A stretch of 64,000 nt of DNA from Sutcliffiella horikoshii (lineage in GTDB: Bacteria > Bacillota > Bacilli > Bacillales > Bacillaceae_I): contig NZ_VTEV01000004.1 in NCBI RefSeq assembly GCF_008180725.1, positions 366,286 through 430,285 of the forward strand. The letters run 5' to 3'. Positions 27,948-36,174 of this stretch are shown piece after piece; position 1 is the first letter of the stretch; each line of letters begins with the position of its first letter. The notes under the pieces are model-generated. The model ran no database searches. It saw only the letters and a list, made by a program, of their open reading frames with translations, and was not told where the DNA came from. The translations under genes were made by a program, and so were the position numbers.

Positions 27948-28964
27948 ATGTTAGTGAAACAGAGTACTCCATATTCGGAAATAAAAAAAAGAAGATTGAC
28001 ATACAAGTACTCCTTTCAAGAAAGTAATTTTATCACTACTATTCAAAAAAATACAGCGAAATACAATGCTGACAATATTTCTAGGACCAAAGCCTATATT
28101 GATTATTATAATAGAAACAAAGAAATTCGATGGGCTTTTTTGGCTAGCATGGTCTCACGAAATGCTGGCTGGAACATAACGGACTTGGAGGGGAAATGGT
28201 TCAAGCTTGCTTTAGATTGGAGAAAGAGATATCCAATTTTTTTGACTTACGAATTAGCAAATTGGATGATATTCCAGGATGCCTACCCTCAATTATTACT
28301 ATATGAGTTGTCCAAGAAATATAACAAACCACTTTTTCATTTATTAAAAGAGTTCCATGTTTCTTGTTTTATGGAAGCGGAGTGGCAGTATTTTTGGGAG
28401 AAAAGGGATATAGATAGGTTAATGACTTCCCTTATTATTAATGAACAAAATCTTATTCAAGAACCGGTTCTTCAAAACAAAAAGTTGAAAAGAAAGGTCT
28501 TTGGAACAAGTGTATATGCCTTTCAAGATCTTGGTCATTTTAGTTGTGTCATTTTTCCAACAATTAAAGGGAAGTTATATGGATATTCTGTGCATGGATT
28601 TCAAAAGCTCCATAATAGAATTGATTTAGGAAAGAGATTGGCAGATCTTCTGTTTGACCGGAGACTATTTGATTCATTTTTGATTTTCTCGCAGGAAACA
28701 GAACCTACAGGATCGCGATTTGACTATGAGCAGCATTTGCATAAAGGGGTATTTAGAGAAACTCCTGTTCTTAGAGCTGTATATCCTGTGATTCCTCATC
28801 GTCCTTTCCTACAAGAAGACTGGGTTTTTAGGCAGGAAAAGCATCTTGCAAAGTGGAAGCAAAGGGCAAGGAACACAGAGCGAGAGGAGATAGAGATAAC
28901 GAAGTGGTTTATTCATAAACAACATCAGATGCATAGTTTAATTGCTTTAAAAAAGTGGTTATAG
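27948..28964 (+). CDS. yppC: DUF2515 family protein (YppC-like)
   Basis: This 338-residue protein of the DUF2515 family corresponds by position (divergent from recU) and approximate length to B. subtilis YppC. It is rich in aromatic and basic residues (RWAFLASMVSRNAGWN near residues 63-78). No signal peptide, membrane helix or recognisable catalytic motif is seen. Function unknown. ATG at 27948 with GGAGGAGGAT. Confidence 0.86.
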   Translation: MLVKQSTPYSEIKKRRLTYKYSFQESNFITTIQKNTAKYNADNISRTKAYIDYYNRNKEIRWAFLASMVSRNAGWNITDLEGKWFKLALDWRKRYPIFLTYELANWMIFQDAYPQLLLYELSKKYNKPLFHLLKEFHVSCFMEAEWQYFWEKRDIDRLMTSLIINEQNLIQEPVLQNKKLKRKVFGTSVYAFQDLGHFSCVIFPTIKGKLYGYSVHGFQKLHNRIDLGKRLADLLFDRRLFDSFLIFSQETEPTGSRFDYEQHLHKGVFRETPVLRAVYPVIPHRPFLQEDWVFRQEKHLAKWKQRARNTEREEIEITKWFIHKQHQMHSLIALKKWL

Positions 28965-28970
28965 CATATA

Positions 28971-29000
28971 AAAACAGCTCCGAAAAAGGAGCTGTTTTTT
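28971..29000. terminator. bidirectional terminator between yppC and sspM
   Basis: AAAACAGCTCC/GGAGCTGTTTT stem with a 6-nt A-rich loop. Confidence 0.88.
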
Positions 29001-29013
29001 GAGTGGAATGATA

Positions 29014-29118
29014 TCAGGTGGAAGGACGGTTTGGTCCTTTTAACTTTTTATCTTCTTGGCCAGGTGCACTTTCAACTTGGTTTTTACGTTGTTGTTGATT
29101 TTTCTTTTGTTTTGACAT
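29014..29118 (-). CDS. sspM: small acid-soluble spore protein M
   Basis: This 34-residue, strongly basic, glutamine-rich peptide ends GPNRPST, the same ending as B. subtilis SspM, and lies at the same locus. It is a forespore-made minor SASP of unknown detailed role. Start ATG at 29118 with AAAGGAGGTTTT. The longer open frame upstream is unlikely because the ribosome site is at this ATG. Expected to be under SigG control, although no promoter was verified. Confidence 0.9.
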   Translation of the reverse strand: MSKQKKNQQQRKNQVESAPGQEDKKLKGPNRPST

Positions 29119-29310
29119 TGCTAAAACCTCCTTTAGTAATTTTTTTACCATCTTATTTTTTACAAAGTGGCAAGCAATCATGCGAAAAATGGGAGGTGTT
29201 TTTGCAAATAAACACTTTCTTTGACGAATTGCTTCTAGTTTTGTCACACAGGAAGGGAGTGAGAGATGAACGGAGAAAATATAAACTAACAAAGTATGGA
29301 GGGGATTTGT

Positions 29311-29568
29311 ATGTCCAATGTAGTTGTTTCAAGAAATGAGATCGCGGACTTGTTCAATGAAATGATGCTTCAAATGGATGTATTAGAGGAGACGATGTCA
29401 AATTCACTTAAAATAGAGCGAGAAGAGATGGAAGAAGTCATGAAACATCAAATTAGACGGTTGCATGTCACACTAGATGAAGTGGAAAAAGTGATGGGGG
29501 AGCAACGGCTGTTAAAAATACACTCTCCAAAAACAATTGACTTTAGTCAGAGTGCTTACTCTGTTTAA
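29311..29568 (+). CDS. small helical protein, YppD-like by position
   Basis: An 85-residue acidic, probably helical protein (NEMMLQMDVLEETMSNSLK region). It lies between sspM and yppE, where B. subtilis has yppD; I infer that relation from position only. ATG 29311 follows GGAGGGG. It probably forms an operon with yppE, 36 bp downstream. Function unknown. Confidence 0.7.
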   Translation: MSNVVVSRNEIADLFNEMMLQMDVLEETMSNSLKIEREEMEEVMKHQIRRLHVTLDEVEKVMGEQRLLKIHSPKTIDFSQSAYSV

Positions 29569-29604
29569 GAAGATATGGTAATGTATTGCTAGAGGTGAAG
29601 TGAG

Positions 29605-29967
29605 ATGTCTGGCAATGAAAATAGTGTAAAGGAATTAACAAAACAAATTTTGATGGAATTGGACAGGATAGAAGCAAACTTTATTGAAGTTAAAGCTAGT
29701 AAAAAGGAACCTGATTTCTTTCAAACAGTGAAGCCGTATGCTGACAAAGTGTATGCGACAGTCGAACAATGGGAGAGTAATGTTAAGGACTGGATCATAT
29801 CAGAAAAACCCAAATATATACACGTCCAACAAATAGATAGTACAGTTGAAAATATCAATATGGTAGCTGTGCAATGCTTTTATCCGGATACCCGTGAAAA
29901 ACGTTTTAAAGGCATGTTACAGTCTATTCGCTATGTATTGAATGATACAATATCCAAAAATATGTAA
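29605..29967 (+). CDS. yppE: YppE family protein (DUF1798)
   Basis: This 120-residue DUF1798 protein, a four-helix-bundle family, contains the characteristic VKPYADKV, PKYIHVQQIDSTVENI and a final cysteine-phenylalanine YPDTREKRF segment. Function unknown. ATG at 29605 with GAGGTGAAGTGAG. It follows the small gene at 29311 and ends before a hairpin shared with the convergent small gene. Confidence 0.88.
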   Translation: MSGNENSVKELTKQILMELDRIEANFIEVKASKKEPDFFQTVKPYADKVYATVEQWESNVKDWIISEKPKYIHVQQIDSTVENINMVAVQCFYPDTREKRFKGMLQSIRYVLNDTISKNM

Positions 29968-29973
29968 TTAAAC

Positions 29974-29999
29974 CGGCCTGATCAGTAGCAGATCAGGCT
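29974..29999. terminator. hairpin between yppE and the convergent small gene
   Basis: GCCTGATC/GATCAGGC stem with a 7-nt loop. The T run is weak on the plus strand. Confidence 0.65.
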
Positions 30000-30007
30000 G
30001 GGTCATT

Positions 30008-30172
30008 TTATCGATCTTTCTCAGCTTTGTTCGTTACTGGGCGTTCCTCAGCAGTAGCCACAGGCTCGATTGCGTATTCCACTTTTTCGAACACCTTTCT
30101 TTCAGCCGGCTTTGCCCCGATAGTAGGTTCGTGTCCTTTTTTCATATGGTTAAAGTTTTTTCCGCGACTCAT
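30008..30172 (-). CDS. conserved-looking small basic protein (54 aa)
   Basis: A 54-residue charged protein, MSRGKNFNHMKKGHE at the start, with a glutamate-rich C-terminal half. ATG at 30172 has the good ribosome site GGAGGGATATAG. No membrane segment is seen. The composition is like other minor Bacillus spore or stress proteins, but I do not recognise a family. Convergent with yppE. Confidence 0.65.
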   Translation of the reverse strand: MSRGKNFNHMKKGHEPTIGAKPAERKVFEKVEYAIEPVATAEERPVTNKAEKDR

Positions 30173-30237
30173 CTATATCCCTCCTTTTTTATCCTACTTA
30201 GCTTTCCACATTGCACTTCTCATTACGCAATTAAGGT

Positions 30238-30263
30238 AAAAAAAAGAGACCCATAAAGGTCTC
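30238..30263 (-). terminator. terminator of yppF
   Basis: GAGACC/GGTCTC stem followed, on the minus strand, by a run of T. Confidence 0.8.
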
Positions 30264-30279
30264 CTAACAATATTGTTTA

Positions 30280-30483
30280 TCATGTTACTTCTAAAATGTC
30301 TTCAAACGTATTTGGTGGAACAGCACCTTTTGATTCGAGCTCCCGAATCAAATTTCGAAACTGACCAATCGTTAATTCCCCTCTAAGGTACAGCTGTCTG
30401 GCAAAATCCATTAATTCATTATGCTCCATTGGTTCATAGGTCTTACAACTTATAAATTTATGACGCAACTCTTCAAGTACCAA
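30280..30483 (-). CDS. yppF: YppF family small protein
   Basis: This 67-residue protein resembles B. subtilis YppF (62 aa), with LRHKFI, the LMDFARQLYLRGELTIGQFR segment and a short IRELESKGA motif. I start it at TTG 30483, preceded by AAAGGGGGGATTGGA. The frame is open further upstream but without a ribosome site. Function unknown. Confidence 0.78.
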   Translation of the reverse strand: MVLEELRHKFISCKTYEPMEHNELMDFARQLYLRGELTIGQFRNLIRELESKGAVPPNTFEDILEVT

Positions 30484-30686
30484 TCCAATCCCCCCTTTGA
30501 AGTTAATTCCATCATAGCATGCAAAATAAATTTTTCTTGTTTTTGAAAAAATGAAACTTCCGACAAATTGGGACAAAAATGGAGTATTGTGGCAAGACTC
30601 ATTGCTCTTTTATTGTAAAGTTGAATAGGCACCTTTCCCGGGTTTTTTCATACGTTATTTATAGCTAGAAAAGAGGAGGGATTCGA

Positions 30687-31313
30687 ATGTTTAGGAGAAT
30701 GTACGCGAGGCCTAGACATTTATCACATAATAGGAATATGAATATGTTAAGTCAGCTTCCTTTTTTAAATAATTTACTGCCTTATTCCGGCGGCGGATCC
30801 ATGCAAGGGATGTTTCCTCAGCAGGTAATGAACGGAGGCTGGATGAATCAACAAGGGATAGGTCCTGACTTTATGAATGCGATACCATATTCAGGGAATG
30901 GTACACAAAATTCGGCGTTTCCTTTTAATATGATGAATAATATGAGTCAGAATGGTTTCCCACAAACTATGCCATTGAACGGCGGTATGGGGCAAAATGG
31001 CTTTGTCCAAGGCATGCCGTTTAATGCAATGGGTCAGAACGGATATCCTCAAGGATTTCCACAACAGGGTGGGGGACCTGGCGGTAATTTTATGCCAAAT
31101 CAAATGAGTATGCCATTTATGAATCCATATCCTACCCAGGGACAATCAACTAAGCCTCAAACATCCCAAGTGAATTCCTTTATGAATCAATTTAAAGGGC
31201 AGGACGGGAATGTGGATATGAAGAAAATGATGGACACAGCTGGGCAAATGATGAACACAGTCAATCAACTTAATAATATGTTTAAAGGACTTGCTTCAAC
31301 ATTTAAAGCATAA
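30687..31313 (+). CDS. yppG: YppG-like protein, methionine/glycine/glutamine-rich
   Basis: A 208-residue low-complexity protein with imperfect repeats such as NGFPQTMPLNGGMGQNG and NGFVQGMPFNAMGQNG (about residues 90-130). Its C-terminus is conserved-looking and helical (VDMKKMMDTAGQMMNTVNQL). It matches the YppG family by position after yppF, but is longer than the about 125 residues I recall for B. subtilis, mostly through the repeats. YppG-like proteins are thought to be spore-associated. ATG at 30687 with AGAGGAGGGATT. Confidence 0.8.
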   Translation: MFRRMYARPRHLSHNRNMNMLSQLPFLNNLLPYSGGGSMQGMFPQQVMNGGWMNQQGIGPDFMNAIPYSGNGTQNSAFPFNMMNNMSQNGFPQTMPLNGGMGQNGFVQGMPFNAMGQNGYPQGFPQQGGGPGGNFMPNQMSMPFMNPYPTQGQSTKPQTSQVNSFMNQFKGQDGNVDMKKMMDTAGQMMNTVNQLNNMFKGLASTFKA

Positions 31314-31317
31314 TAAA

Positions 31318-31346
31318 AGATGCCTTCCAATAGAGGGCATCTTATT
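31318..31346. terminator. bidirectional terminator between yppG and the acetyltransferase gene
   Basis: AAGATGCC/GGCATCTT stem with flanking A and T runs. Confidence 0.8.
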
Positions 31347-31848
31347 TTGATATATGTAAAGCCATGTGTTCTTCATCTATATAAAAACCGTCTACATATA
31401 GAGCACCTTTCTCATATCCAAAAGTGTTAAATCCATAACTTTCATACAATTTTTTTGCAGAGTTATTGGTCGCAGCCACCGTTAATTGAATTTGCTTTAA
31501 TCCTGGTATGTCGTTCGCTTTATTTAGTGTATCTCTTAGCATCTGCTTGCTATAGCCTTGTCCTCTATAATTCTCTGCGATATAAACGCCCCAAATAAAT
31601 CCTTTATGTTTGAACTTTATTTTGTCTTCTCGTTTAAAACCAATCATACCAACAAGAATTTCTTGATCAAATAAACCATAAATAAAGGATTCTTGATTTT
31701 CTGGAATACGATTTTCTATGTCATCTAAGGATCTATTATGTTCTTCCTCATAGCTGGAAGAGAAGGAATCGGGTTCTTTTAATAAGGATTCTAAACGCAA
31801 TTGCCTAAATTGCTCTGCGTCATTTTTTTTCAATACACGCATCTTCAC
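31342..31848 (-). CDS. GNAT family N-acetyltransferase
   Basis: A 168-residue GCN5-related acetyltransferase. Motif A, the acetyl-CoA pyrophosphate loop, is ENYRGQGYSKQML (about residues 92-104). The later NNSAKKLYESYGF (about 126-138) is typical motif B. The substrate cannot be told. Start ATG at 31848; GGGGGGATAAGAGTGAAG lies upstream. It is not part of the B. subtilis ypp block as I know it, so it may be a local insertion. Confidence 0.88.
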   Translation of the reverse strand: MKMRVLKKNDAEQFRQLRLESLLKEPDSFSSSYEEEHNRSLDDIENRIPENQESFIYGLFDQEILVGMIGFKREDKIKFKHKGFIWGVYIAENYRGQGYSKQMLRDTLNKANDIPGLKQIQLTVAATNNSAKKLYESYGFNTFGYEKGALYVDGFYIDEEHMALHISK

Positions 31849-31869
31849 TCTTATCCCCCCTGAATGGTA

Positions 31870-31894
31870 AAAAAAGGAGAGAAGGTTCTCTCCT
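31870..31894 (-). terminator. terminator of the small gene at 31903
   Basis: AGGAGAGAA/TTCTCTCCT stem followed by a T run on the minus strand. Confidence 0.78.
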
Positions 31895-31902
31895 GGCGTT
31901 AC

Positions 31903-32091
31903 TTATGATAATCGCCTTTTGGGTCTTGTTCGTTCAAAGAAGTAGTTGTCCAATTTTTCTTCTTCCTGATGATTAAGGGAGGAACTGTAATATGGATTTT
32001 CTTCTTTTTGTTCTTTATCAAGGTTGGTTTTTATTACGAGTGATGGCGAAGTGGATGGGCTTGCATACACTTTTTTATACTGTTTGCTCAT
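31903..32091 (-). CDS. small hypothetical protein (62 aa)
   Basis: A 62-residue hydrophilic protein beginning MSKQYKKVYASP, with a C-terminal RTRPKRRLS basic tail. ATG 32091 is chosen because AGGAGG lies at the right distance; the in-frame GTG at 32100 overlaps that site. Probably soluble and possibly a sporulation-stage product, given the neighbours. No family recognised. Confidence 0.62.
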   Translation of the reverse strand: MSKQYKKVYASPSTSPSLVIKTNLDKEQKEENPYYSSSLNHQEEEKLDNYFFERTRPKRRLS

Positions 32092-32232
32092 CTTGTACAC
32101 CTCCTATTGGTTATATTGTGTACTGGTGAGGGATTTATGTAGGGGTGTATTAGGACTTTTATTTCCATTCATAAAATTTTTGATTCCATCCATGCTATAG
32201 AGGTAGGTAGAAAACTTTTTTTGGGAGGCGTA

Positions 32233-32385
32233 ATGATGACGAATAGAAATGATAATAGAGAACGCAAGAATAAATATCCTAATAATCAGCATCAGCAAGA
32301 AGTTTCTAAGGAATTGGCAAGCATTCAGATGGATTCTACTCCTGAAGAGAATGCGAAGTACGGATCAAAATCGCATAAAAACTAA
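32233..32385 (+). CDS. small hypothetical protein (50 aa)
   Basis: A 50-residue hydrophilic, asparagine/glutamine/lysine-rich peptide (MMTNRNDNRERKNK start, then QEVSKELASIQMDSTPEE). TTGGGAGGCG is the ribosome site and a strong terminator follows 4 bp after the stop, so it is probably a real gene. The composition is similar to minor small acid-soluble spore proteins, but I cannot name a family. ATG at 32233 or 32236. Confidence 0.68.
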   Translation: MMTNRNDNRERKNKYPNNQHQQEVSKELASIQMDSTPEENAKYGSKSHKN

Positions 32386-32388
32386 ACT

Positions 32389-32420
32389 AAAGCAGTCACT
32401 TTTATGGGTGACTGCTTTTG
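32389..32420 (+). terminator. terminator of the 50-aa gene
   Basis: AGCAGTCAC/GTGACTGCT stem with a short loop and TTTT. Confidence 0.88.
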
Positions 32421-32453
32421 TTGTTATTGAGAATATCAAAATTGCATTTAACC

Positions 32454-32575
32454 GTTGATTGCCGTTCCAGTTGCTTCGCTTTCCATGGGCGGTCCGGAAG
32501 CCTCCTCACTCCGTTGCGGGGTCTTCCCTGTCCCTTCCTCCCATAGGAGTCTGCGCAACTTCCACGGCAATCAAC
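32454..32575 (-). repeat. intergenic hairpin element, copy 3
   Basis: Perfect terminal inverted repeat GTTGATTGCCGT (32454-32465) and ACGGCAATCAAC (32564-32575). The interior GCTTCGCTTTCC, GGGGTCTTCC and AGGAGTCTGCGC matches copy 1 in the same orientation. Confidence 0.85.
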
Positions 32576-32653
32576 AAGAGCTTCATTACCAAAGAGTAGG
32601 AATTCTAACCGATTACACTGTAAAAATATTTCCATTAAGCTCTTAAAATTTCT

Positions 32654-32782
32654 AGCTGTGGATTGGAGCAAATGGCGGAGACTCCAGCGGGGGAGTAACG
32701 GTAGATTGAGACCCCTGAAACGTTGTGAGGAGGCTCAAGCACCGTCCCGCGGAAAGCGAAGTCATTTGCGGAAAGGAACAGC
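32654..32782 (+). repeat. intergenic hairpin element, copy 4
   Basis: The interior GGCGGAGACTCCAGCGGGGG, GAGGAGGCTC and CCGCGGAAAGCGAAG matches copies 2 and 5. The ends, GCTGTGGATT and AGGAACAGC, are only partly complementary. With copy 3 it fills the 441-bp gap between the 50-aa gene and the Hsp20 gene. AGAGCTT/AAGCTCT flank the segment between the two copies. Confidence 0.78.
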
Positions 32783-32826
32783 GGCGAATAGCTATCAACT
32801 AAAATTTATTGAATTTTACTATGCTT

Positions 32827-33291
32827 TCAATCATCAATTTTAATTTGTTTGATGTTTTTCTTTGGTATGCGGATTTGGAGTAGTCCGTCTCGGTAGTTGG
32901 CTTGAAGGGCATGTAATTTTGCATATGGTGGGACAGGGATAGTCCGTTTTTGGTGCTTCATTGTATAGCTGTTGCTTACAAAAGATGTGGATTCATCAAT
33001 TGTTTCGAGTTGTTCTTCATTTTTGACTCCAATGGTTAAGTATCGATCAAAGGTCTCTATTGTAATTTGTTCCTTTTTAATTCCAGGGAGCTTACAAATA
33101 ACAATAAACTCTCCAGTTGTTTCTCGTGTTTCCACTGGCAATGAAGCTTCTGTAAATGCATGGCCAAAGAAGTTATCCATTTGTTGAAGCATCCCTTTTA
33201 TTGGTGAGTTGCTGAAAAATGTATCAATAGAATTCATAATATTGTTTTGAGGGATATTTTTGTTTGGAAGCTTACCTTGTTCATCTTTCAT
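32827..33291 (-). CDS. Hsp20/alpha-crystallin family small heat-shock protein
   Basis: A 154-residue small heat-shock protein, an ATP-independent holdase. The alpha-crystallin domain covers about residues 55-154, with FIVICKLPGIKKEQI, a beta-rich centre and the family LLQIRIPKK near the end. ATG 33291 is chosen because AAAGGAGTCC lies before it; the longer open frame upstream has no ribosome site. Some Bacillus relatives are spore-coat associated, so a sporulation role is possible. Confidence 0.88.
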   Translation of the reverse strand: MKDEQGKLPNKNIPQNNIMNSIDTFFSNSPIKGMLQQMDNFFGHAFTEASLPVETRETTGEFIVICKLPGIKKEQITIETFDRYLTIGVKNEEQLETIDESTSFVSNSYTMKHQKRTIPVPPYAKLHALQANYRDGLLQIRIPKKNIKQIKIDD

Positions 33292-33566
33292 GGTAGGACT
33301 CCTTTCGTGCTCTTTATCATTACTATATAGTTTTGGGCTTAGTCGGGTTACTGTATTTGGTGTTTTTATATTGCAGATTTTGCATTGGATAAATCTTTTA
33401 GAAGAATGCATTTAACCTAAATTTATGCTATAATATATTGGAAGAGATTGTATGACGAGGATGCTTTTTTTATTTTTTTCTTATTTTTTCCTCGTATATT
33501 GGCATACTAAGAGTATATTAGTGAGGATAAACTGCGCCCCACCTCAAAAGATAGGAGAGTGGTACT

Positions 33567-33779
33567 ATGGCTTTTGGAAGAAGAGAAGTAGAAGAAATCG
33601 TTACCGAGGAAACGAAAGTTTGGGTTTGTGAATCAGAGGATTGCAATGGTTGGATGAGAGATAATTTTAAGAACAGCGAAAGCGACATCCCAACATGTCC
33701 TCTATGCCACAGCGGCATGACACAATCTACCAAAGTGCTAGCAGTCATCAATAACTACAGTCAAAATCAGAAGATGTAA
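33567..33779 (+). CDS. cold-inducible YdjO-like protein
   Basis: A 70-residue protein of the YdjO family (cold-inducible in B. subtilis), with CESEDCNGWMRDNF and CPLCHSGM, two C-x-x-C-type pairs forming a likely zinc ribbon. ATG at 33567 with GATAGGAGAGTGG. The preceding 275-bp gap holds AT-rich sequence and no gene. Its terminator is at 33794. Confidence 0.86.
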   Translation: MAFGRREVEEIVTEETKVWVCESEDCNGWMRDNFKNSESDIPTCPLCHSGMTQSTKVLAVINNYSQNQKM

Positions 33780-33793
33780 ATATACCAAGATGG

Positions 33794-33830
33794 AAAAACC
33801 AAGCGCCTTTCAAGTGCTTGGTTTTTCTTT
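33794..33830 (+). terminator. terminator of the ydjO-like gene
   Basis: AAAACCAAGC/GCTTGGTTTT stem followed by a T-rich tail. Confidence 0.85.
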
Positions 33831-33893
33831 TTGGACTTTACGAACCGAACGCTTATTCGCTAAAATAGAGAGTAGAGAATGAGGTGAGTTGCA

Positions 33894-36161
33894 ATGAAAT
33901 GGAGAAAAACGATTTATGAAGTGATTGATTGGATGAAAAGTGAGGAATCCATAGCAAAAAATATTGTACATTGGGAAACTGTTCCACCGAAAGAAGCACA
34001 AACAGTCCCGTTTCCTGCTCAAATAGATGAACGTTTGATGAAATCATTGACCGAAAGAGGTATCAACTCTTTATATACCCACCAGGCAGCGGCATTCGAG
34101 GCTGCAATCCATAAAAAACATTTTGTAGCGGTTACCCCGACTGCTTCAGGAAAAACCTTATGTTATAACTTGCCGGTACTTCAAAAAATTGTACAAAATA
34201 ATGACGCGCGAGCACTGTATTTGTTCCCGACAAAAGCACTTGCCCAGGATCAAAAGAGTGAACTGAACGAAATCATTACCCAAATGGGGGTGCCGATCAA
34301 CAGTTATACATATGATGGCGACACGGCCCCTACTATCAGACAAAAGGTAAGAAAAGCCGGACATGTAGTAATAACCAATCCTGATATGCTACATTCGGCA
34401 ATCCTTCCTCATCATACTAAATGGGTTTCACTTTTTGAAAACCTGGAATATATCGTGATTGATGAGTTGCATACGTACAGAGGTGTGTTTGGAAGTCATG
34501 TTGCTAATGTTATTAGAAGGTTAAAGCGGATTTGTAATTTTTATGGAAGTGACCCTACATTTATTTGTACATCTGCAACGATAGCAAATCCAAAAGAACT
34601 GGCTCAGGAACTAACTGGGGAGGACTTTGAACTTATCAATAATAATGGAGCTCCATCGAGTAAAAAGCATATCGTTTTTTATAACCCACCGATTGTCAAT
34701 AAGCCGCTGAATATCAGAAGGAGTGCAACGCTTCAGGTAAGAAAGCTGGCTGCAGAGTTTCTTCAGGAAAAAATTCAAACCATCGTCTTTGCCAAAAGCA
34801 GGGTACGAGTAGAAATTCTGTTAACGTACCTAAAGGATCTAGTCAAAAATCAACTCGGAGAAAAGTCCATTCAAGGGTACAGGGGAGGATATCTTCCCAC
34901 CCAGCGCCGGGCGATTGAAAAAGGCTTAAGAAACGGAGAAATTTATGGTGTTATCAGTACTAACGCGCTGGAACTTGGAGTGGATATAGGGCAATTGCAG
35001 GTTTGTATCATGACAGGATATCCAGGAACGATTGCAAGTGCTTGGCAGCAGGCTGGCAGAGCTGGGCGCAGACAAGGAGAAGCGGTTATTGTCATGGTGG
35101 CAAGCTCCAACCCGTTAGATCAATATGTTATCCAACACCCGGAATTTTTCCTGAAAAGTAATCCCGAGTCAGCCAGGATTAATCCAAATAATCTCGTGAT
35201 ACTAGTGGACCATATAAAGTGTGCTGCCTATGAGTTACCGTTTAAAATAGGCGATACCTTTGATGGCGTGGAGCTTGAGGATATTTTAGACTATTTGGCA
35301 GAAGAAAGAGTACTTCACGAAAACGGAGGGAAATTTCATTGGATGAATGATGCTTTCCCGGCACATAACATCAGCTTGCGTTCAGCTTCACAGGAAAATG
35401 TCATTATTATTGACCAATCATCAGAACCTGCTAATAAAGTGATTGGGGAAATGGACCGTTTCAGTTCTATGACACTTCTTCATGATGAAGCGATCTATTT
35501 GCACCAGGGTGTTCAATATCAAGTAGAGAAACTTGACTGGGAAGAAAAGAAAGCATTTGTAAGAGAAGTAAATGTAGACTATTTTACCGATGCGAATCTT
35601 GCTGTTTCCCTTGATGTACTTGAGGTGGACAAACAGACCGATTACCAAGCAGGCACTATATCGTTTGGAGATGTTTCGGTACGGGCGATGGCAACTATTT
35701 TTAAAAAGATAAAATTTGAAACGCACGAAAACATCGGTTCAGGGCCAATCTACCTTCCAGAAGAAGAGCTTCAGACAAGTGCAACGTGGATTACACTTGA
35801 AGAAGAAATTACAGAGCGACTTAAAGGTGATGATTTGGAGAAAAGTCTCTTGGGTATCGCTCATGCCCTTAAACATGTGACTCCATTGTTATTAATGTGT
35901 GAACCGATGGATATGCAGGTGGTACCTCAAGTCAAGTCCACGCACGATGAAAAACCCGTTGTCTATTTTTATGACCGTTATCCGGGAGGAGTCGGGTTAA
36001 GCGAAAAAGCGTACGACTATATAAATGAACTACTTACAAGTGCAAGTGAACTAATAGGCAATTGCCCATGCCGTTCAGGATGTCCATCATGCATCGGTGC
36101 GGATTATCCTGATGAAGACTCCAAAGAATTGGCACTCTCTCTACTTCAAAAACTTGTGTAA
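33894..36161 (+). CDS. mrfA: DNA repair helicase MrfA (YprA)
   Basis: A 755-residue superfamily 2 helicase with Walker A TPTASGKT (about residues 81-88), a DELH box and motif VI QAGRAGR. The C-terminal DUF1998 domain ends with CPCRSGCPSC, four cysteines likely binding zinc. In B. subtilis MrfA and the exonuclease MrfB remove mitomycin C damage by a pathway independent of UvrABC. ATG at 33894 with GAGGTGAG. mrfB follows 13 bp after the stop, so the two form an operon. Confidence 0.95.
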   Translation: MKWRKTIYEVIDWMKSEESIAKNIVHWETVPPKEAQTVPFPAQIDERLMKSLTERGINSLYTHQAAAFEAAIHKKHFVAVTPTASGKTLCYNLPVLQKIVQNNDARALYLFPTKALAQDQKSELNEIITQMGVPINSYTYDGDTAPTIRQKVRKAGHVVITNPDMLHSAILPHHTKWVSLFENLEYIVIDELHTYRGVFGSHVANVIRRLKRICNFYGSDPTFICTSATIANPKELAQELTGEDFELINNNGAPSSKKHIVFYNPPIVNKPLNIRRSATLQVRKLAAEFLQEKIQTIVFAKSRVRVEILLTYLKDLVKNQLGEKSIQGYRGGYLPTQRRAIEKGLRNGEIYGVISTNALELGVDIGQLQVCIMTGYPGTIASAWQQAGRAGRRQGEAVIVMVASSNPLDQYVIQHPEFFLKSNPESARINPNNLVILVDHIKCAAYELPFKIGDTFDGVELEDILDYLAEERVLHENGGKFHWMNDAFPAHNISLRSASQENVIIIDQSSEPANKVIGEMDRFSSMTLLHDEAIYLHQGVQYQVEKLDWEEKKAFVREVNVDYFTDANLAVSLDVLEVDKQTDYQAGTISFGDVSVRAMATIFKKIKFETHENIGSGPIYLPEEELQTSATWITLEEEITERLKGDDLEKSLLGIAHALKHVTPLLLMCEPMDMQVVPQVKSTHDEKPVVYFYDRYPGGVGLSEKAYDYINELLTSASELIGNCPCRSGCPSCIGADYPDEDSKELALSLLQKLV

Positions 36162-36174
36162 AGGGGGAAAGCGT

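Noticed and set aside
32104-32298. 64-codon minus-strand hydrophobic frame
   Set aside because: It overlaps the better supported plus-strand 50-aa gene and has no clear ribosome site.
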